From assembly GCF_000144915.1 (NCBI RefSeq), contig NC_014374.1:930001-994000 (forward strand): 64,000 bases of DNA. The letters are read 5' to 3'. The notes beneath the pieces were generated by a model. The model ran no database searches. It worked only from the letters and a program-made list of their open reading frames with translations, and was not told the DNA's origin. Positions 17,928 through 25,512 of the stretch are shown here, one piece after another; position 1 is the first letter of the stretch; each line of letters opens with the position of its first letter. This DNA comes from Acidilobus saccharovorans 345-15 (GTDB taxonomy: Archaea > Thermoproteota > Thermoprotei_A > Sulfolobales > Acidilobaceae). The position numbers were made by a program, and so were the translations under genes.

Positions 17928-18305
17928 TTGAGATGTAAGGACTTGAGGATAGCGATATTCTATGGAGGACAGGACTTTGCCCTGCAGCCCCTAAGTAGGG
18001 CTGAAGTTCTGGGCATAATAGATGAGGAGCAGAAGGTGGTGGAGCAATACGAGAACCCTGCCCCGGAGATGGGAAGCCAGGCAGCAATTGAAGGCCTGAT
18101 AGAGCTGGGAGCAAAGGCAGTCATAGTCAGGGATGACACCCTGAGCCAGAGCGAGTACAAGGCGTTGAAGGGCCAGGTAAAGTTCATGCCAACCCAACTG
18201 GGAAACCTCTACGACGTGCTTGAGCACCTGGAGGAGGTAAAGCAAGGGGCAAAGGACCAGCTTGAGGGCCTGGAGCAGGGCGAGAGCGCTCAGCAGGAAA
18301 GCTGA
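17928..18305 (+). CDS. Small acidic protein of unknown function
   Basis: I do not recognise this 125-aa protein. The N-terminus looks like a beta-alpha unit (RIAIFYGGQDF), a second strand follows (AIEGLIELGAKAVIVRDD), and the C-terminal third is a Glu/Gln-rich amphipathic helix that could be a coiled coil. There are no cysteines after residue 3 and no membrane segment. The start TTG at 17928 is supported by a TATA box 25 nt upstream; TTG at 17943 is an alternative. It sits between a HAD phosphatase and a macro-domain protein on the same strand, with gaps of about 75 nt on each side. Confidence 0.7.
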   Translation: MRCKDLRIAIFYGGQDFALQPLSRAEVLGIIDEEQKVVEQYENPAPEMGSQAAIEGLIELGAKAVIVRDDTLSQSEYKALKGQVKFMPTQLGNLYDVLEHLEEVKQGAKDQLEGLEQGESAQQES

Positions 18306-18381
18306 ATCCAGCGTCAGCTCGGGTTTCTCTAAGCGTTGATAGCTTTTTAGATGGCCCTTCCTATAGACTTTAGGGAGGGCC

Positions 18382-18930
18382 TTGCTCGCTGTCAGGTATG
18401 GCCAGGTCGCAGTTATAGTCAAGCTTGGCGATATAACTGATGAAGAAGCTGACGCAATAGTTAACCCGGCCAACTCCTACCTAATAATGGGTGGCGGCGT
18501 TGCAGGCGCTATAAGGCGAAAGGGCGGCAAGGTGATAGAGGATGAAGCTATATCCAAGGCTCCTGTCGACATAGGGGATGCCGTGGCTACCACCGCGGGC
18601 AAACTCAAGGCTAAGTATGTAATACACGCGCCTACAATGAAGGAGCCAGCTTCGCCCACCAATGAGACCAACGTGAGGCTTGCCACCAGGGCAGCACTTA
18701 AGGTTGCGAGGCAGCTTAACGTCAACAGCATAGCCTTCCCCGGGATGGGCACCGGGGTGGGAGGAGTCCCGTTCACGGTGGCTGCAAACGCCATGGTTGA
18801 CGAAATAAAGAAGTTTATTGATGTAAACGGCCCGCCGCCCTTTAAGATAGTTCTCGTGGCAATAGATGAGGGCCTCTATGAGGCGTTCTCTGCGGCGGTA
18901 AGCTCTTACCTAGGCTCTAGGGGTATTTAA
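18382..18930 (+). CDS. Macro-domain protein (ADP-ribose binding/hydrolase)
   Basis: 182-aa stand-alone macro domain. The ligand-binding signatures are present: GDITDEEADAIVNPANS, the glycine loop LIMGGGVAGAIRRKGG, and the phosphate loop PGMGTGVGGVPF. Family members bind ADP-ribose, remove it from proteins or hydrolyse O-acetyl-ADP-ribose. Start TTG 18382. Its TAA overlaps the ATG of a 41-codon frame (TAATG), and the ABC transporter genes follow. Confidence 0.9.
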   Translation: MLAVRYGQVAVIVKLGDITDEEADAIVNPANSYLIMGGGVAGAIRRKGGKVIEDEAISKAPVDIGDAVATTAGKLKAKYVIHAPTMKEPASPTNETNVRLATRAALKVARQLNVNSIAFPGMGTGVGGVPFTVAANAMVDEIKKFIDVNGPPPFKIVLVAIDEGLYEAFSAAVSSYLGSRGI

Positions 18931-19055
18931 TGCAGATCCTTAAGGACCTTGGAAAGGACGTCTCTACGGCGTTTCCATCCTACCATTTAGGGATACCCAA
19001 CACTGTTGAAGAATTAATAACCCTGAAGCCAGGTGTCAGATCGATCAATGATTAG
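18930..19055 (+). CDS. Possible small protein, 41 aa
   Basis: Short frame that starts in a TAATG overlap with the macro-domain gene and ends in TAG inside the first codons of the ABC ATPase gene. This tight spacing suggests coupled translation. The peptide (starting MQILKDLGKD) has no membrane segment, cysteine or family I recognise. It could be a genuine small protein, the remnant of a longer gene, or chance. Confidence 0.35.
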   Translation: MQILKDLGKDVSTAFPSYHLGIPNTVEELITLKPGVRSIND

Positions 19056-19869
19056 GTGGGGTGGATACGTTGGAAGAACGAGTTCCCTAGAGGCCGTCGC
19101 CCCAAGCGCTGCTGCCGGCCCCGTGCTAGAAGCCGAGGACATATCGTTCTCATATAATAACTATAAGGTCCTTGACCATGTAAACCTAGAAGTTGATGAA
19201 AATAACTTCGTAGTAATAGTGGGACCCTCAGGTGCCGGCAAGTCGACGCTGCTGAGGATACTGGGGGGTTTCATAAAACCCTCGAGCGGCAGGGTCCTCC
19301 TCATGAATGAGGAGGTAACGAGGCCCACTCCTAAGATAATGATGGTCCACCAATCCATAGTTACTTTCCCATGGATGACGGTGCTTGACAACGTCCTCAT
19401 GGGCACCGAGGTCAGGCACCTGCCCAAAGACGTAGCGAGGCAGGTAGCCCTCCAGATGATAGAAGTCGTCGGTCTGAAGGGCTTTGAGCACTTTTACCCC
19501 AAGGAACTGAGCGGGGGCATGAGACAGAGGGTCGCCATAGCGAGGGCGCTGGCGGCCGATCCCATAGTGCTCCTCATGGATGAGCCCTTCTCCCACCTGG
19601 ACGAGCTCACTGCGGAGTCGCTAAGGAGGGAGGTCTATAATATGTTATTTAACGTGAACACGCCGCTCAAGGGTGTAGTTATGGTAACTCATAACCTTGC
19701 AGAGGCCGTAGAGCTGGCAGACGTAGTCTACATTTTGAACGGGAGGCCTGCGACGATAACTGGCAAGGTTAAGATAAACCTGCCGAGACCCAGAAACCCG
19801 AGGGATCCAGAGTTCATGAACTACACCGACGTACTTTACGATTATATAGCCGAGTACAGAGGGGCGTGA
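19033..19869 (+). CDS. ABC transporter ATPase, nitrate/sulfonate/taurine type
   Basis: 278-aa ATPase. Walker A is GPSGAGKSTL, Q-loop VHQS, signature LSGGMRQRVAIARAL, Walker B VLLMDEPFSHLD and switch His in VTHNLAEAV. The SGGMRQR signature and short C-terminus are typical of the SsuB/TauB/NrtD group. GTG 19033 is used; ATG 19048 is a good alternative. The stop overlaps the start of the permease gene (GTGA). No substrate-binding protein gene is adjacent. Confidence 0.9.
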   Translation: MSDRSMIRWGGYVGRTSSLEAVAPSAAAGPVLEAEDISFSYNNYKVLDHVNLEVDENNFVVIVGPSGAGKSTLLRILGGFIKPSSGRVLLMNEEVTRPTPKIMMVHQSIVTFPWMTVLDNVLMGTEVRHLPKDVARQVALQMIEVVGLKGFEHFYPKELSGGMRQRVAIARALAADPIVLLMDEPFSHLDELTAESLRREVYNMLFNVNTPLKGVVMVTHNLAEAVELADVVYILNGRPATITGKVKINLPRPRNPRDPEFMNYTDVLYDYIAEYRGA

Positions 19870-21500
19870 TTATGAGCTATGCTAACATCTACGTTACTAT
19901 TGCCCTCGCAATACTCGCTACCACCGGCAGGGTCTTCCTGACAATAGGGCTCTCCATAGTAACTGGCTGGCTCCTTGGATACTTAGCCATTAAGAGCAGG
20001 GCCTTTGAGAGCGTCTATGTCGGCCTTAGCGAAGTCCTGGAGTCCGTTCCTGTGATATCATTCTTCCCAGTGGTGTTGATCTTCTTCGTTGACAGGATCG
20101 GGGGTTACATAGGCGTCGAGCTGGCCGTCGATTTCCTTGTATTCACGGCTGTGGTGTGGAACATATGGATGGGCATCTACCAGGCGTTCAAAACGTTGCC
20201 ACTCCCAATGCTAGAGGTAGCTGAGAACCTAAGGTATGGCTTTATAGCCAAGATGAGGAGGCTTTACATACCTTTTTCTATGCCCCGCATAGCAGCCAAC
20301 CTAATTCCTAGCTTCGCTGACGCGTACTTTTACATAACTGTGAGCGAGGTGTTCTCTATAGGGGCAACTAGCTACCACGTGTTTGGCATAGGGTCCCTGA
20401 TAGCCAAATTCATGAATGAGGGCATGCTTAATTACGTCTACTACTCCCTCCTAGGCCTCGCCATGCTTATTGCTGGCGTAATCTTTGCCTTAAGGAACTT
20501 TGCCAACTGGGCAGTAGCAAAGTACGGGCTGGACACGCCGCCTAGGTCCGCTCATCCAGGGGTCAGGACCAGGTGGAGGTCCCTGAGCAGATTCTACGCG
20601 GCCGCCAGGCCGCTGCGCGTGATAACAACCGTCACCTCCAGGCCTGTTAGGGCGGTACCTTTACGGAGAGTTGAAAGGATACAGCTATCTGAAAGGCAGC
20701 TTGACTGGGCCCTCAGGATCGTCGGCGCGGTGCTGCTATTGCTTATAATTTATGGCGCTGCGAAGGCAGCGCTGTCGGTAAAGCCAAGTACTTGGAACTA
20801 CCTTCTCTCCAATACATGGCCTATAATTGTCGGCCTAGCCTATGACTACGCGAGAGTGGCCGTAATCACGTTGATATCGTTTGCAATTGCCGTCTTCGTA
20901 GGTTACTACCTGGCCTTCCACAGGAGGGCGGAGGCGGTCTTCATACCGCTGATTCAGTCCCTCTCAGCGCTGCCAGCTCCAGCCTACTTCCCCTTGCTCT
21001 TCCTTGCAACCAGCGCCATACTCTACAGGGCGTTTGGAGGCTTTACCAACGAGCTCTACGTCCTGTTCCTTGGCTTTGTAAGCACGTTCTACTACATATT
21101 CTACGCGTACTGGATGGGCATTAAGGCGGTCCCACATGAAGTTGTAGAGCTCATGGACAACCTAAACATGGGCTTCTTCAAGAGGCTGCGCAAGATACTG
21201 ATTCCTGGAACCCTACCATACATAGTCACTGGGCTGACGTCGACAATAGACAGCGCCTGGGGAGGACTTATGATTGGGGAGTACTGGCCTGACATCATAG
21301 GCGATAAAACGCTCGAGGTGTCACATGGAATACTGAAGATACTTGACGTGGCCACCAATGAAGGTAACATAGCGCTCGCGGCCTACGCTTCCCTGATATT
21401 CGGCATAGTTGTAGTGGCCTTCGCCCTTTTGTTCACCAGGCACCTGCTTGAGATTTCAAGGAGAAAATACGTCATAGAGGAGTCCATATACGCTGCCTAG
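19866..21500 (+). CDS. ABC transporter permease with two fused membrane domains
   Basis: 544-aa protein made of two tandem BPD-type permease domains, each with about six membrane helices: residues about 1-215 and about 280-540. Each half has the cytoplasmic ATPase-contact (EAA-like) loop, seen as MLEVAENLRYGFIAKMRRLYIP and later VVELMDNLNMGFFKRLRKILIP. The halves are joined by a basic linker of about 60 residues. A single fused chain would replace the usual permease dimer. It is translationally coupled to the ATPase; the missing binding protein leaves the substrate open. Confidence 0.88.
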   Translation: MIMSYANIYVTIALAILATTGRVFLTIGLSIVTGWLLGYLAIKSRAFESVYVGLSEVLESVPVISFFPVVLIFFVDRIGGYIGVELAVDFLVFTAVVWNIWMGIYQAFKTLPLPMLEVAENLRYGFIAKMRRLYIPFSMPRIAANLIPSFADAYFYITVSEVFSIGATSYHVFGIGSLIAKFMNEGMLNYVYYSLLGLAMLIAGVIFALRNFANWAVAKYGLDTPPRSAHPGVRTRWRSLSRFYAAARPLRVITTVTSRPVRAVPLRRVERIQLSERQLDWALRIVGAVLLLLIIYGAAKAALSVKPSTWNYLLSNTWPIIVGLAYDYARVAVITLISFAIAVFVGYYLAFHRRAEAVFIPLIQSLSALPAPAYFPLLFLATSAILYRAFGGFTNELYVLFLGFVSTFYYIFYAYWMGIKAVPHEVVELMDNLNMGFFKRLRKILIPGTLPYIVTGLTSTIDSAWGGLMIGEYWPDIIGDKTLEVSHGILKILDVATNEGNIALAAYASLIFGIVVVAFALLFTRHLLEISRRKYVIEESIYAA

Positions 21501-22423
21501 GGCTTAAGCACCGCCCTGCCCAGGGCTTTTCCATTCAGAATGTCGCTGTACGCCAGGTTCACATCATCAAGTCTGTAAGCTTTATAAAAGGGCTTTACCA
21601 GGCCTTCGCCTATGAGTTTCACTGCCTCCTCGTACTCAGACTTTGTGTAAGCCGATGTGCCGCTTATCTTAAGCTCCCTCATGACTAGCAGCGCCGGCCT
21701 CTCTATCGAGATGGGCTCTCCAGTGACGTTCCCCACTAGAACCAGTTCGCCTCCGCGCCTTAGGCTTCTCATGCTCTCGTTTATCAGCGGCGCGCCGACT
21801 ATTTCAAAGACATAGTCCACTCTTCCCAGGCTTCTGTAGAAGGAGAGGTCCGTTACGACAGATACGCCCAAGCCCTCCAGGACGTGCGCCTTCTCCTTGG
21901 ACCTCACGTACGCTATTACGTTGGCATGAAGAACATTAGAGAGGTACTGGACCCCATGTATGCCAACGCCGCCGCTGGCGCCTGTGACGAGGACCCTGTC
22001 GCCTGGTCTAACGCCTACCACCCTGGATGCGTGAATCAGGGTGGCCACGCCGCAGGTGGCGGCAGCGTATTTGTCGAACTCCTCGTCAGGGAGCCTAACT
22101 ATGTTTGACCTAGGCGCTGCCATCAGCTCCGCGTATCCGCCCGGCCTTCTCTCGCCCAGGGGGAGGAACTCCTCTGAGCCAGGGTCCGCAGGATAAACTC
22201 CCACTGGCTCTCCATCCTCGGTAACACCGAACACCTCATGGCCTAGCACCAGAGGAGGCTTCAAGTTCCTGAAGCCGCCGCGCCACACCACTATATCTCT
22301 ACCGCACACGCCCACCGACTTGACCTTCACTATAACGTCGTTCCCTTCAGCATTGATGTCAACATAATCTATATCAAACTGTCTGCCAAATTCCCTTAAT
22401 ATAGCAGCCCTCGCTCTTACCAC
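21497..22423 (-). CDS. Zinc-type alcohol dehydrogenase-like oxidoreductase (MDR)
   Basis: 308-aa medium-chain dehydrogenase/reductase. The catalytic zinc ligands Cys (SVGVCGRDI) and His with Glu (GHEVFG) are present. The four-Cys structural zinc lobe is absent, which makes the protein shorter than typical ADHs. The Rossmann nucleotide motif is VTGASGGVGIHGVQ. Quinone oxidoreductase-like or acryloyl-CoA reductase-like roles are possible. It starts at GTG 22423 with a TATA-like CTTAAATTAT about 20 nt upstream, and converges on the ABC permease with a 4-nt stop overlap. Confidence 0.85.
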   Translation of the reverse strand: MVRARAAILREFGRQFDIDYVDINAEGNDVIVKVKSVGVCGRDIVVWRGGFRNLKPPLVLGHEVFGVTEDGEPVGVYPADPGSEEFLPLGERRPGGYAELMAAPRSNIVRLPDEEFDKYAAATCGVATLIHASRVVGVRPGDRVLVTGASGGVGIHGVQYLSNVLHANVIAYVRSKEKAHVLEGLGVSVVTDLSFYRSLGRVDYVFEIVGAPLINESMRSLRRGGELVLVGNVTGEPISIERPALLVMRELKISGTSAYTKSEYEEAVKLIGEGLVKPFYKAYRLDDVNLAYSDILNGKALGRAVLKP

Positions 22424-22473
22424 CGCGCGCCCCTAGATAATTTAAGTAGTCAAAGCAGTAGATATCGCATAAG

Positions 22474-22481
22474 CTTATAAG
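22474..22481 (+). promoter_or_regulatory. TATA box for initiator tRNA
   Basis: CTTATAAG, preceded by an A-rich BRE-like stretch, predicts a transcript start near 22504. That is just before the left arm of the inverted repeat around the tRNA. Confidence 0.55.
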
Positions 22482-22518
22482 CTGCATAGATGGCCTGTTG
22501 CTAAAAGGGCAAAGGGAG

Positions 22519-22544
22519 GCGGGGTAGGGCAGCGGGGTAGGGCA
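22519..22544 (+). repeat. 13-bp tandem duplication at the tRNA 5' end
   Basis: GCGGGGTAGGGCA occurs twice in tandem (22519-22531 and 22532-22544). The second copy is nucleotides 2-14 of the mature tRNA (acceptor 5' strand, TA, D-stem 5' strand and the next A). The first copy lies mainly in the leader, its last base being nucleotide 1. Confidence 0.95.
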
Positions 22545-22604
22545 GCCTGGTAGCCCGCGGGGCTCATAACCCCGAGGTCGGTGGTTCAAATCCACCCCCC
22601 GCTA
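22531..22604 (+). tRNA. Initiator tRNA-Met (CAT)
   Basis: 74-nt cloverleaf. The acceptor AGCGGGG/CCCCGCT has the A1-U72 pair and the anticodon stem CGGGG/CCCCG has the three G-C pairs that mark archaeal initiators. The loop is CTCATAA (anticodon CAT), the T arm GGTGG-TTCAAAT-CCACC, and A73 the discriminator. There is no intron and no encoded CCA. A duplicated copy of its 5' strand lies directly upstream. Confidence 0.95.
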
Positions 22605-22702
22605 TAACCCTTTGCCCGTTGCGCTCCTCTGGCCTGGGTTGCCTACAGGCTTACCGACTAGGCGTTTATTCTCGAGGACGCAGGTTCAGAGACGGTGGAG
22701 CC

Positions 22703-23560
22703 TTGACCAGGGTCTCAGTTATAGGCCTTGGAAGAATGGGTAGGGGGATAGCCAGGAGGCTCTCGTCTAGGGGGTATGAGGTATTCGGATATGACGTTAT
22801 GACCTCGGCATACTCATACCTTAAGGACCTGCAGAACTTCAAGTCATTGAGCAGCCCTGCCGACGCCTCGGAAAGCGACTTCGTGCTTCTTTCCCTTCCA
22901 GGAGGCTCCGAGCTCCTAGCAATTCTGCCCCAGCTTAAAGGCCTTGAAGGCGTTGCCATAAATCTGACCACCATAGGCCTTGAGGAGTCCAGGAAGGCCA
23001 AGTCATTGGCTGAAGATCTTGGGCTTAAGTATATCACTGCCATGATGGAGGGAGGTCCAACGAATGCCGAGGCAGGAACTCTGGTACTTTACGTTGGTGG
23101 TAATAGGGGCCTCTACGAGGCTTCGAAACAGGTGCTGAGCGACATGGGACAGCATATATATGTGGGAAGCGACGAGTCGGCCGTAGCCCTCAAGCTCATA
23201 AGCACGCTAATACTTATGGCTAACACGGTGGTCCTCGCTGAGGCGGCCTCAGCGCTGAAGAACCTGGGCGCACCGCCAGACGACATTGTTAAGGCGCTCT
23301 CCATGGGAGGCGCCGACTCCGCGCAGCTCAGGTCAAGGCTACCGCTCATGTTAAAGGGCTCCTATAAGGAGCTCTTCTCGATAGAGCTAGGCAGCTATGT
23401 GGCTGAGGAGGCGCTTAAGGCCCTTAAGGAGCTGGGCTCCACGTTCACCCCGGTCCTGGCCGAGGTAAGCGAGGTGCTGGCGGCGGCTAAGCAGAGGGGC
23501 CTGGGCAAGAGTGACATCTCTGAGGTTGAGGAGCTCTACAGGCTCCTTTCCCTGAAGTAA
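22703..23560 (+). CDS. 3-hydroxyisobutyrate dehydrogenase-family oxidoreductase
   Basis: 285-aa NAD(P)-dependent beta-hydroxyacid dehydrogenase. The N-terminal dinucleotide motif is VIGLGRMGRGIARRL, followed by the substrate loop MMEGGPTNAEAGTL, the catalytic Lys in VALKLISTLILMAN, and an all-helical C-terminal domain. A longer frame to 22619 exists, but TTG 22703 has a GGTGGAG ribosome site and places the Rossmann motif at residue 5, as in the family. Substrate (hydroxyisobutyrate, glyoxylate/succinic semialdehyde or another) is not determined. Confidence 0.88.
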   Translation: MTRVSVIGLGRMGRGIARRLSSRGYEVFGYDVMTSAYSYLKDLQNFKSLSSPADASESDFVLLSLPGGSELLAILPQLKGLEGVAINLTTIGLEESRKAKSLAEDLGLKYITAMMEGGPTNAEAGTLVLYVGGNRGLYEASKQVLSDMGQHIYVGSDESAVALKLISTLILMANTVVLAEAASALKNLGAPPDDIVKALSMGGADSAQLRSRLPLMLKGSYKELFSIELGSYVAEEALKALKELGSTFTPVLAEVSEVLAAAKQRGLGKSDISEVEELYRLLSLK

Positions 23561-23633
23561 GCCTTTGCCACTAAGCCGCCCGCATTCCTGAACCTTTTAT
23601 ATTAGTTGGCATCGTTTAGGCTGGGGCTTTGGC

Positions 23634-24017
23634 ATGAAGGAGGCGGTGTTTACCGAGAGGGCTCCAAGGCCCATAGGGCCTTACAGTCAGGCAATAATAG
23701 CTGGAGACCTTATCTTCGTGTCAGGCCAGATACCGATAGACCCTTCCACAGGCCGTATAGTGAGCGATGATTTCAAGGAGCAAGTAAGGAGGGCCCTGGA
23801 GAACGTTAAGGCCATTCTGGAGGCCGGCGGTTCCTCCCTCGACGACGTCGTGAAGGTGACCGTATACCTCAAGGACCCCTCTAGGTTCCAGGACTTTAAC
23901 CAGATCTACTCAGAGTACTTCAAGGGGTCCTTCCCAGCCAGGACTACAGTCTTCGTTAACGACCTTCCAGCGGGGGCCCAAATAGAGATCGACGTAATAG
24001 CCGTCAGGCACACCTGA
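23634..24017 (+). CDS. ridA: RidA/YjgF-family deaminase
   Basis: 127-aa trimeric enzyme that hydrolyses reactive enamines/imines made by PLP enzymes such as threonine dehydratase. Family blocks are present: [17 protein letters not shown], the [20 protein letters not shown] region with the substrate-binding Arg of FPARTTV, and the terminal [11 protein letters not shown] 23634 is preceded by a T-rich TATA-like element (CTTTTATA) about 40 nt upstream. Convergent with the next gene, 4 nt apart. Confidence 0.95.
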   Translation: MKEAVFTERAPRPIGPYSQAIIAGDLIFVSGQIPIDPSTGRIVSDDFKEQVRRALENVKAILEAGGSSLDDVVKVTVYLKDPSRFQDFNQIYSEYFKGSFPARTTVFVNDLPAGAQIEIDVIAVRHT

Positions 24018-24021
24018 AGGG

Positions 24022-24765
24022 TTATTTGCCATTTTCTCCCTGCTGTATCAGCACTTTACAGGCCCTCTTTATTATATCCGTTGACCCCCTTAGACCTCCT
24101 GAGAACTCCCTCTTAGACTCAAACCTTATTACGGTTGGCCTTTTGCCCGTTCTCCTCTCCACCTCGGCCGCAAGCCACTCCTCATCCATAGCCTGGTCTG
24201 GGCCAAGCACTATGTAGTCAGGCTTTATGTCCTCTATAGGCTTCAGGTAGTCCTTCTCGTCGCCCAGCACAGCCTTATAGACGAACTTTATGGAGCTCAG
24301 TATCTGCAGCCTTGACTGCTCGTCAAGTACAGTTGGCCTTCCCTTGTCTCTCTGCGCGTTGAAGTCCCTTGCAACTATAACATAGAGTTTGCCCAGCCTT
24401 GAGGCAAAGCTAAGCAGCTGTAGGTGGCCGGGGTGCAGGATGTCAAAGGTTCCAGCCACGACAACCTTTTTGGAGTCAACAGGGGGTGAGGGCCAGCTGA
24501 AGTCAAGTATGCCTAGGAACCTAAGTGAATCCAATAGGCCTTCCGCATATGATACGGAAACCAACGCTGTCGCAGGGTCGCCCTTAGCAAGGTAGTACTC
24601 GGCATCATTTACATAGGCGGACACGTTCTCTAATATGGCGCTTGCCCCAGGTAAGGTGCTAGGACCTAGGCGGCTCAGCTTCTCCTCAGCCGCGCGGACA
24701 GCCTCCCTGATTCCAGCCAGGTACTTTTCTACCCTGCTGCTAAGGTCCTCGTTAGCTGCAGCGAT
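24022..24765 (-). CDS. DUF357 - nucleotidyltransferase fusion (FAD synthetase/cytidylyltransferase-like)
   Basis: The C-terminal domain is a cytidylyltransferase-like fold with GTFDILHPGHLQLL (the HxGH site) and a phosphate-binding end (SGGLRGSTDII). Archaeal FAD synthetases (RibL) and glycerol-phosphate cytidylyltransferases share it. The N-terminal part is a helical DUF357 domain ending in SYAEGLLDSLRFLGIL. The first usual start (GTG 24624) would cut DUF357 in half. In-frame DUF357-like sequence (VEKYLAGIREAVRAAEEKL) continues upstream to a stop at 24766-24768, with no ATG, GTG or TTG. I place the start at ATC 24765, 5 nt after a GGGTGA ribosome site at the spt5 stop; CTG 24717 is the alternative. 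Start uncertain. Confidence 0.75.
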   Translation of the reverse strand: MAAANEDLSSRVEKYLAGIREAVRAAEEKLSRLGPSTLPGASAILENVSAYVNDAEYYLAKGDPATALVSVSYAEGLLDSLRFLGILDFSWPSPPVDSKKVVVAGTFDILHPGHLQLLSFASRLGKLYVIVARDFNAQRDKGRPTVLDEQSRLQILSSIKFVYKAVLGDEKDYLKPIEDIKPDYIVLGPDQAMDEEWLAAEVERRTGKRPTVIRFESKREFSGGLRGSTDIIKRACKVLIQQGENGK

Positions 24766-24770
24766 TTAGC

Positions 24771-25289
24771 TCACCCGCCCTGCTCCTCCTGGCCTTCACG
24801 TTCCTTGCCCACCGGCTTCACCTGGTCTATTGGTATGGTGACTATTATCTTAGAGTCGCCCTCCAACAGGTTAACGTCGACCTCGCCCTTCCTGACCTCT
24901 ATTATCCTGCCCCTCATGCCTTTAAACGGCCCGCCTATGACCTGAATTACGTCGCCCTTTGCTATAGGCTCCGCAGCTGCTGGCGGCTTCACCAGTTTAA
25001 GTATATCGTCAACCGACACCATAGTTGGTCTCCTCCTCTTTATGTTTCTTACGCCTCTTATGAGGTAGTAGAGGTCCTTAACATCACCTACCTCGACGAA
25101 GACCACTCCCTTTAAGTCGGGCGAGTAAACGATGCTCCTCACGTCAAGCTGAAGGGTTCTGGCTCTCTCGCCAAGGACTGCCACAACTCGTTCTTCGTAG
25201 CCCCCTGTCACGTAGATCGCATAAAACCTGCTGCCCTGGGCAGCGCCTCCCCCTTGCTGCGGCGCACCCGAGCCTGCCTGGGATGACAT
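24771..25289 (-). CDS. spt5: Transcription elongation factor Spt5
   Basis: 172-aa NusG/Spt5 protein that clamps RNA polymerase on DNA together with Spt4. An NGN domain (about residues 21-105, starting FYAIYVTGGYEERV and including VVFVEV) is followed by a KOW domain (KGDVIQVIGGPFKGMRGRI). A Gly/Gln-rich N-terminus and Glu/Gln-rich C-terminus flank them. It follows secE by 9 nt with GGTG as ribosome site, the conserved archaeal secE-spt5 order. Confidence 0.95.
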   Translation of the reverse strand: MSSQAGSGAPQQGGGAAQGSRFYAIYVTGGYEERVVAVLGERARTLQLDVRSIVYSPDLKGVVFVEVGDVKDLYYLIRGVRNIKRRRPTMVSVDDILKLVKPPAAAEPIAKGDVIQVIGGPFKGMRGRIIEVRKGEVDVNLLEGDSKIIVTIPIDQVKPVGKEREGQEEQGG

Positions 25290-25298
25290 AGTAACACC

Positions 25299-25478
25299 TC
25301 AGCTCAGAAGTATGACATATATCAGGTGTATAATGTATGCTATGGCGCCCACCAGTAGCATGCCAAGAAGTGTTAGCCTTGTCAACAGCCCGAACTCCTC
25401 ATCGTCAGGCTTTCTCGAGAGCAACAGTATCCTCTTCCACGAGGCCACGTGGTTCTGAAGCTTTTCCTTTAAGCTCAC
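25299..25478 (-). CDS. secE: Preprotein translocase subunit SecE (Sec61 gamma)
   Basis: 59-aa single-span component of the SecYEG channel. A cytoplasmic amphipathic helix (SLKEKLQNHVASWKRILLL) with the family KP (SRKPDDEEF) is followed by a C-terminal membrane helix (TLLGMLLVGAIAYIIHLIYVI). Size and position directly before spt5 match archaeal SecE. Start is GTG at 25478. Confidence 0.92.
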   Translation of the reverse strand: MSLKEKLQNHVASWKRILLLSRKPDDEEFGLLTRLTLLGMLLVGAIAYIIHLIYVILLS

Positions 25479-25512
25479 GGCGCCCGCCTTCGATACTAGG
25501 TGAGGCCAAAGT

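Larger units (their letters stand above)
22507..22617 (+). repeat. Inverted repeat flanking the initiator tRNA gene
   Basis: GGGCAAAGGG at 22507-22516 is perfectly complementary to CCCTTTGCCC at 22608-22617. In the precursor RNA, leader and trailer would form a 10-bp stem enclosing the tRNA, with a 3-nt trailer spacer (TAA) and a 14-nt leader spacer. Confidence 0.8.

Noticed and set aside
22374-22595. 73-aa minus-strand frame starting with MDLNHRP
   Set aside because: It is the reverse of the initiator tRNA T-arm, a well-known false protein that arises wherever tRNA genes are translated backwards.
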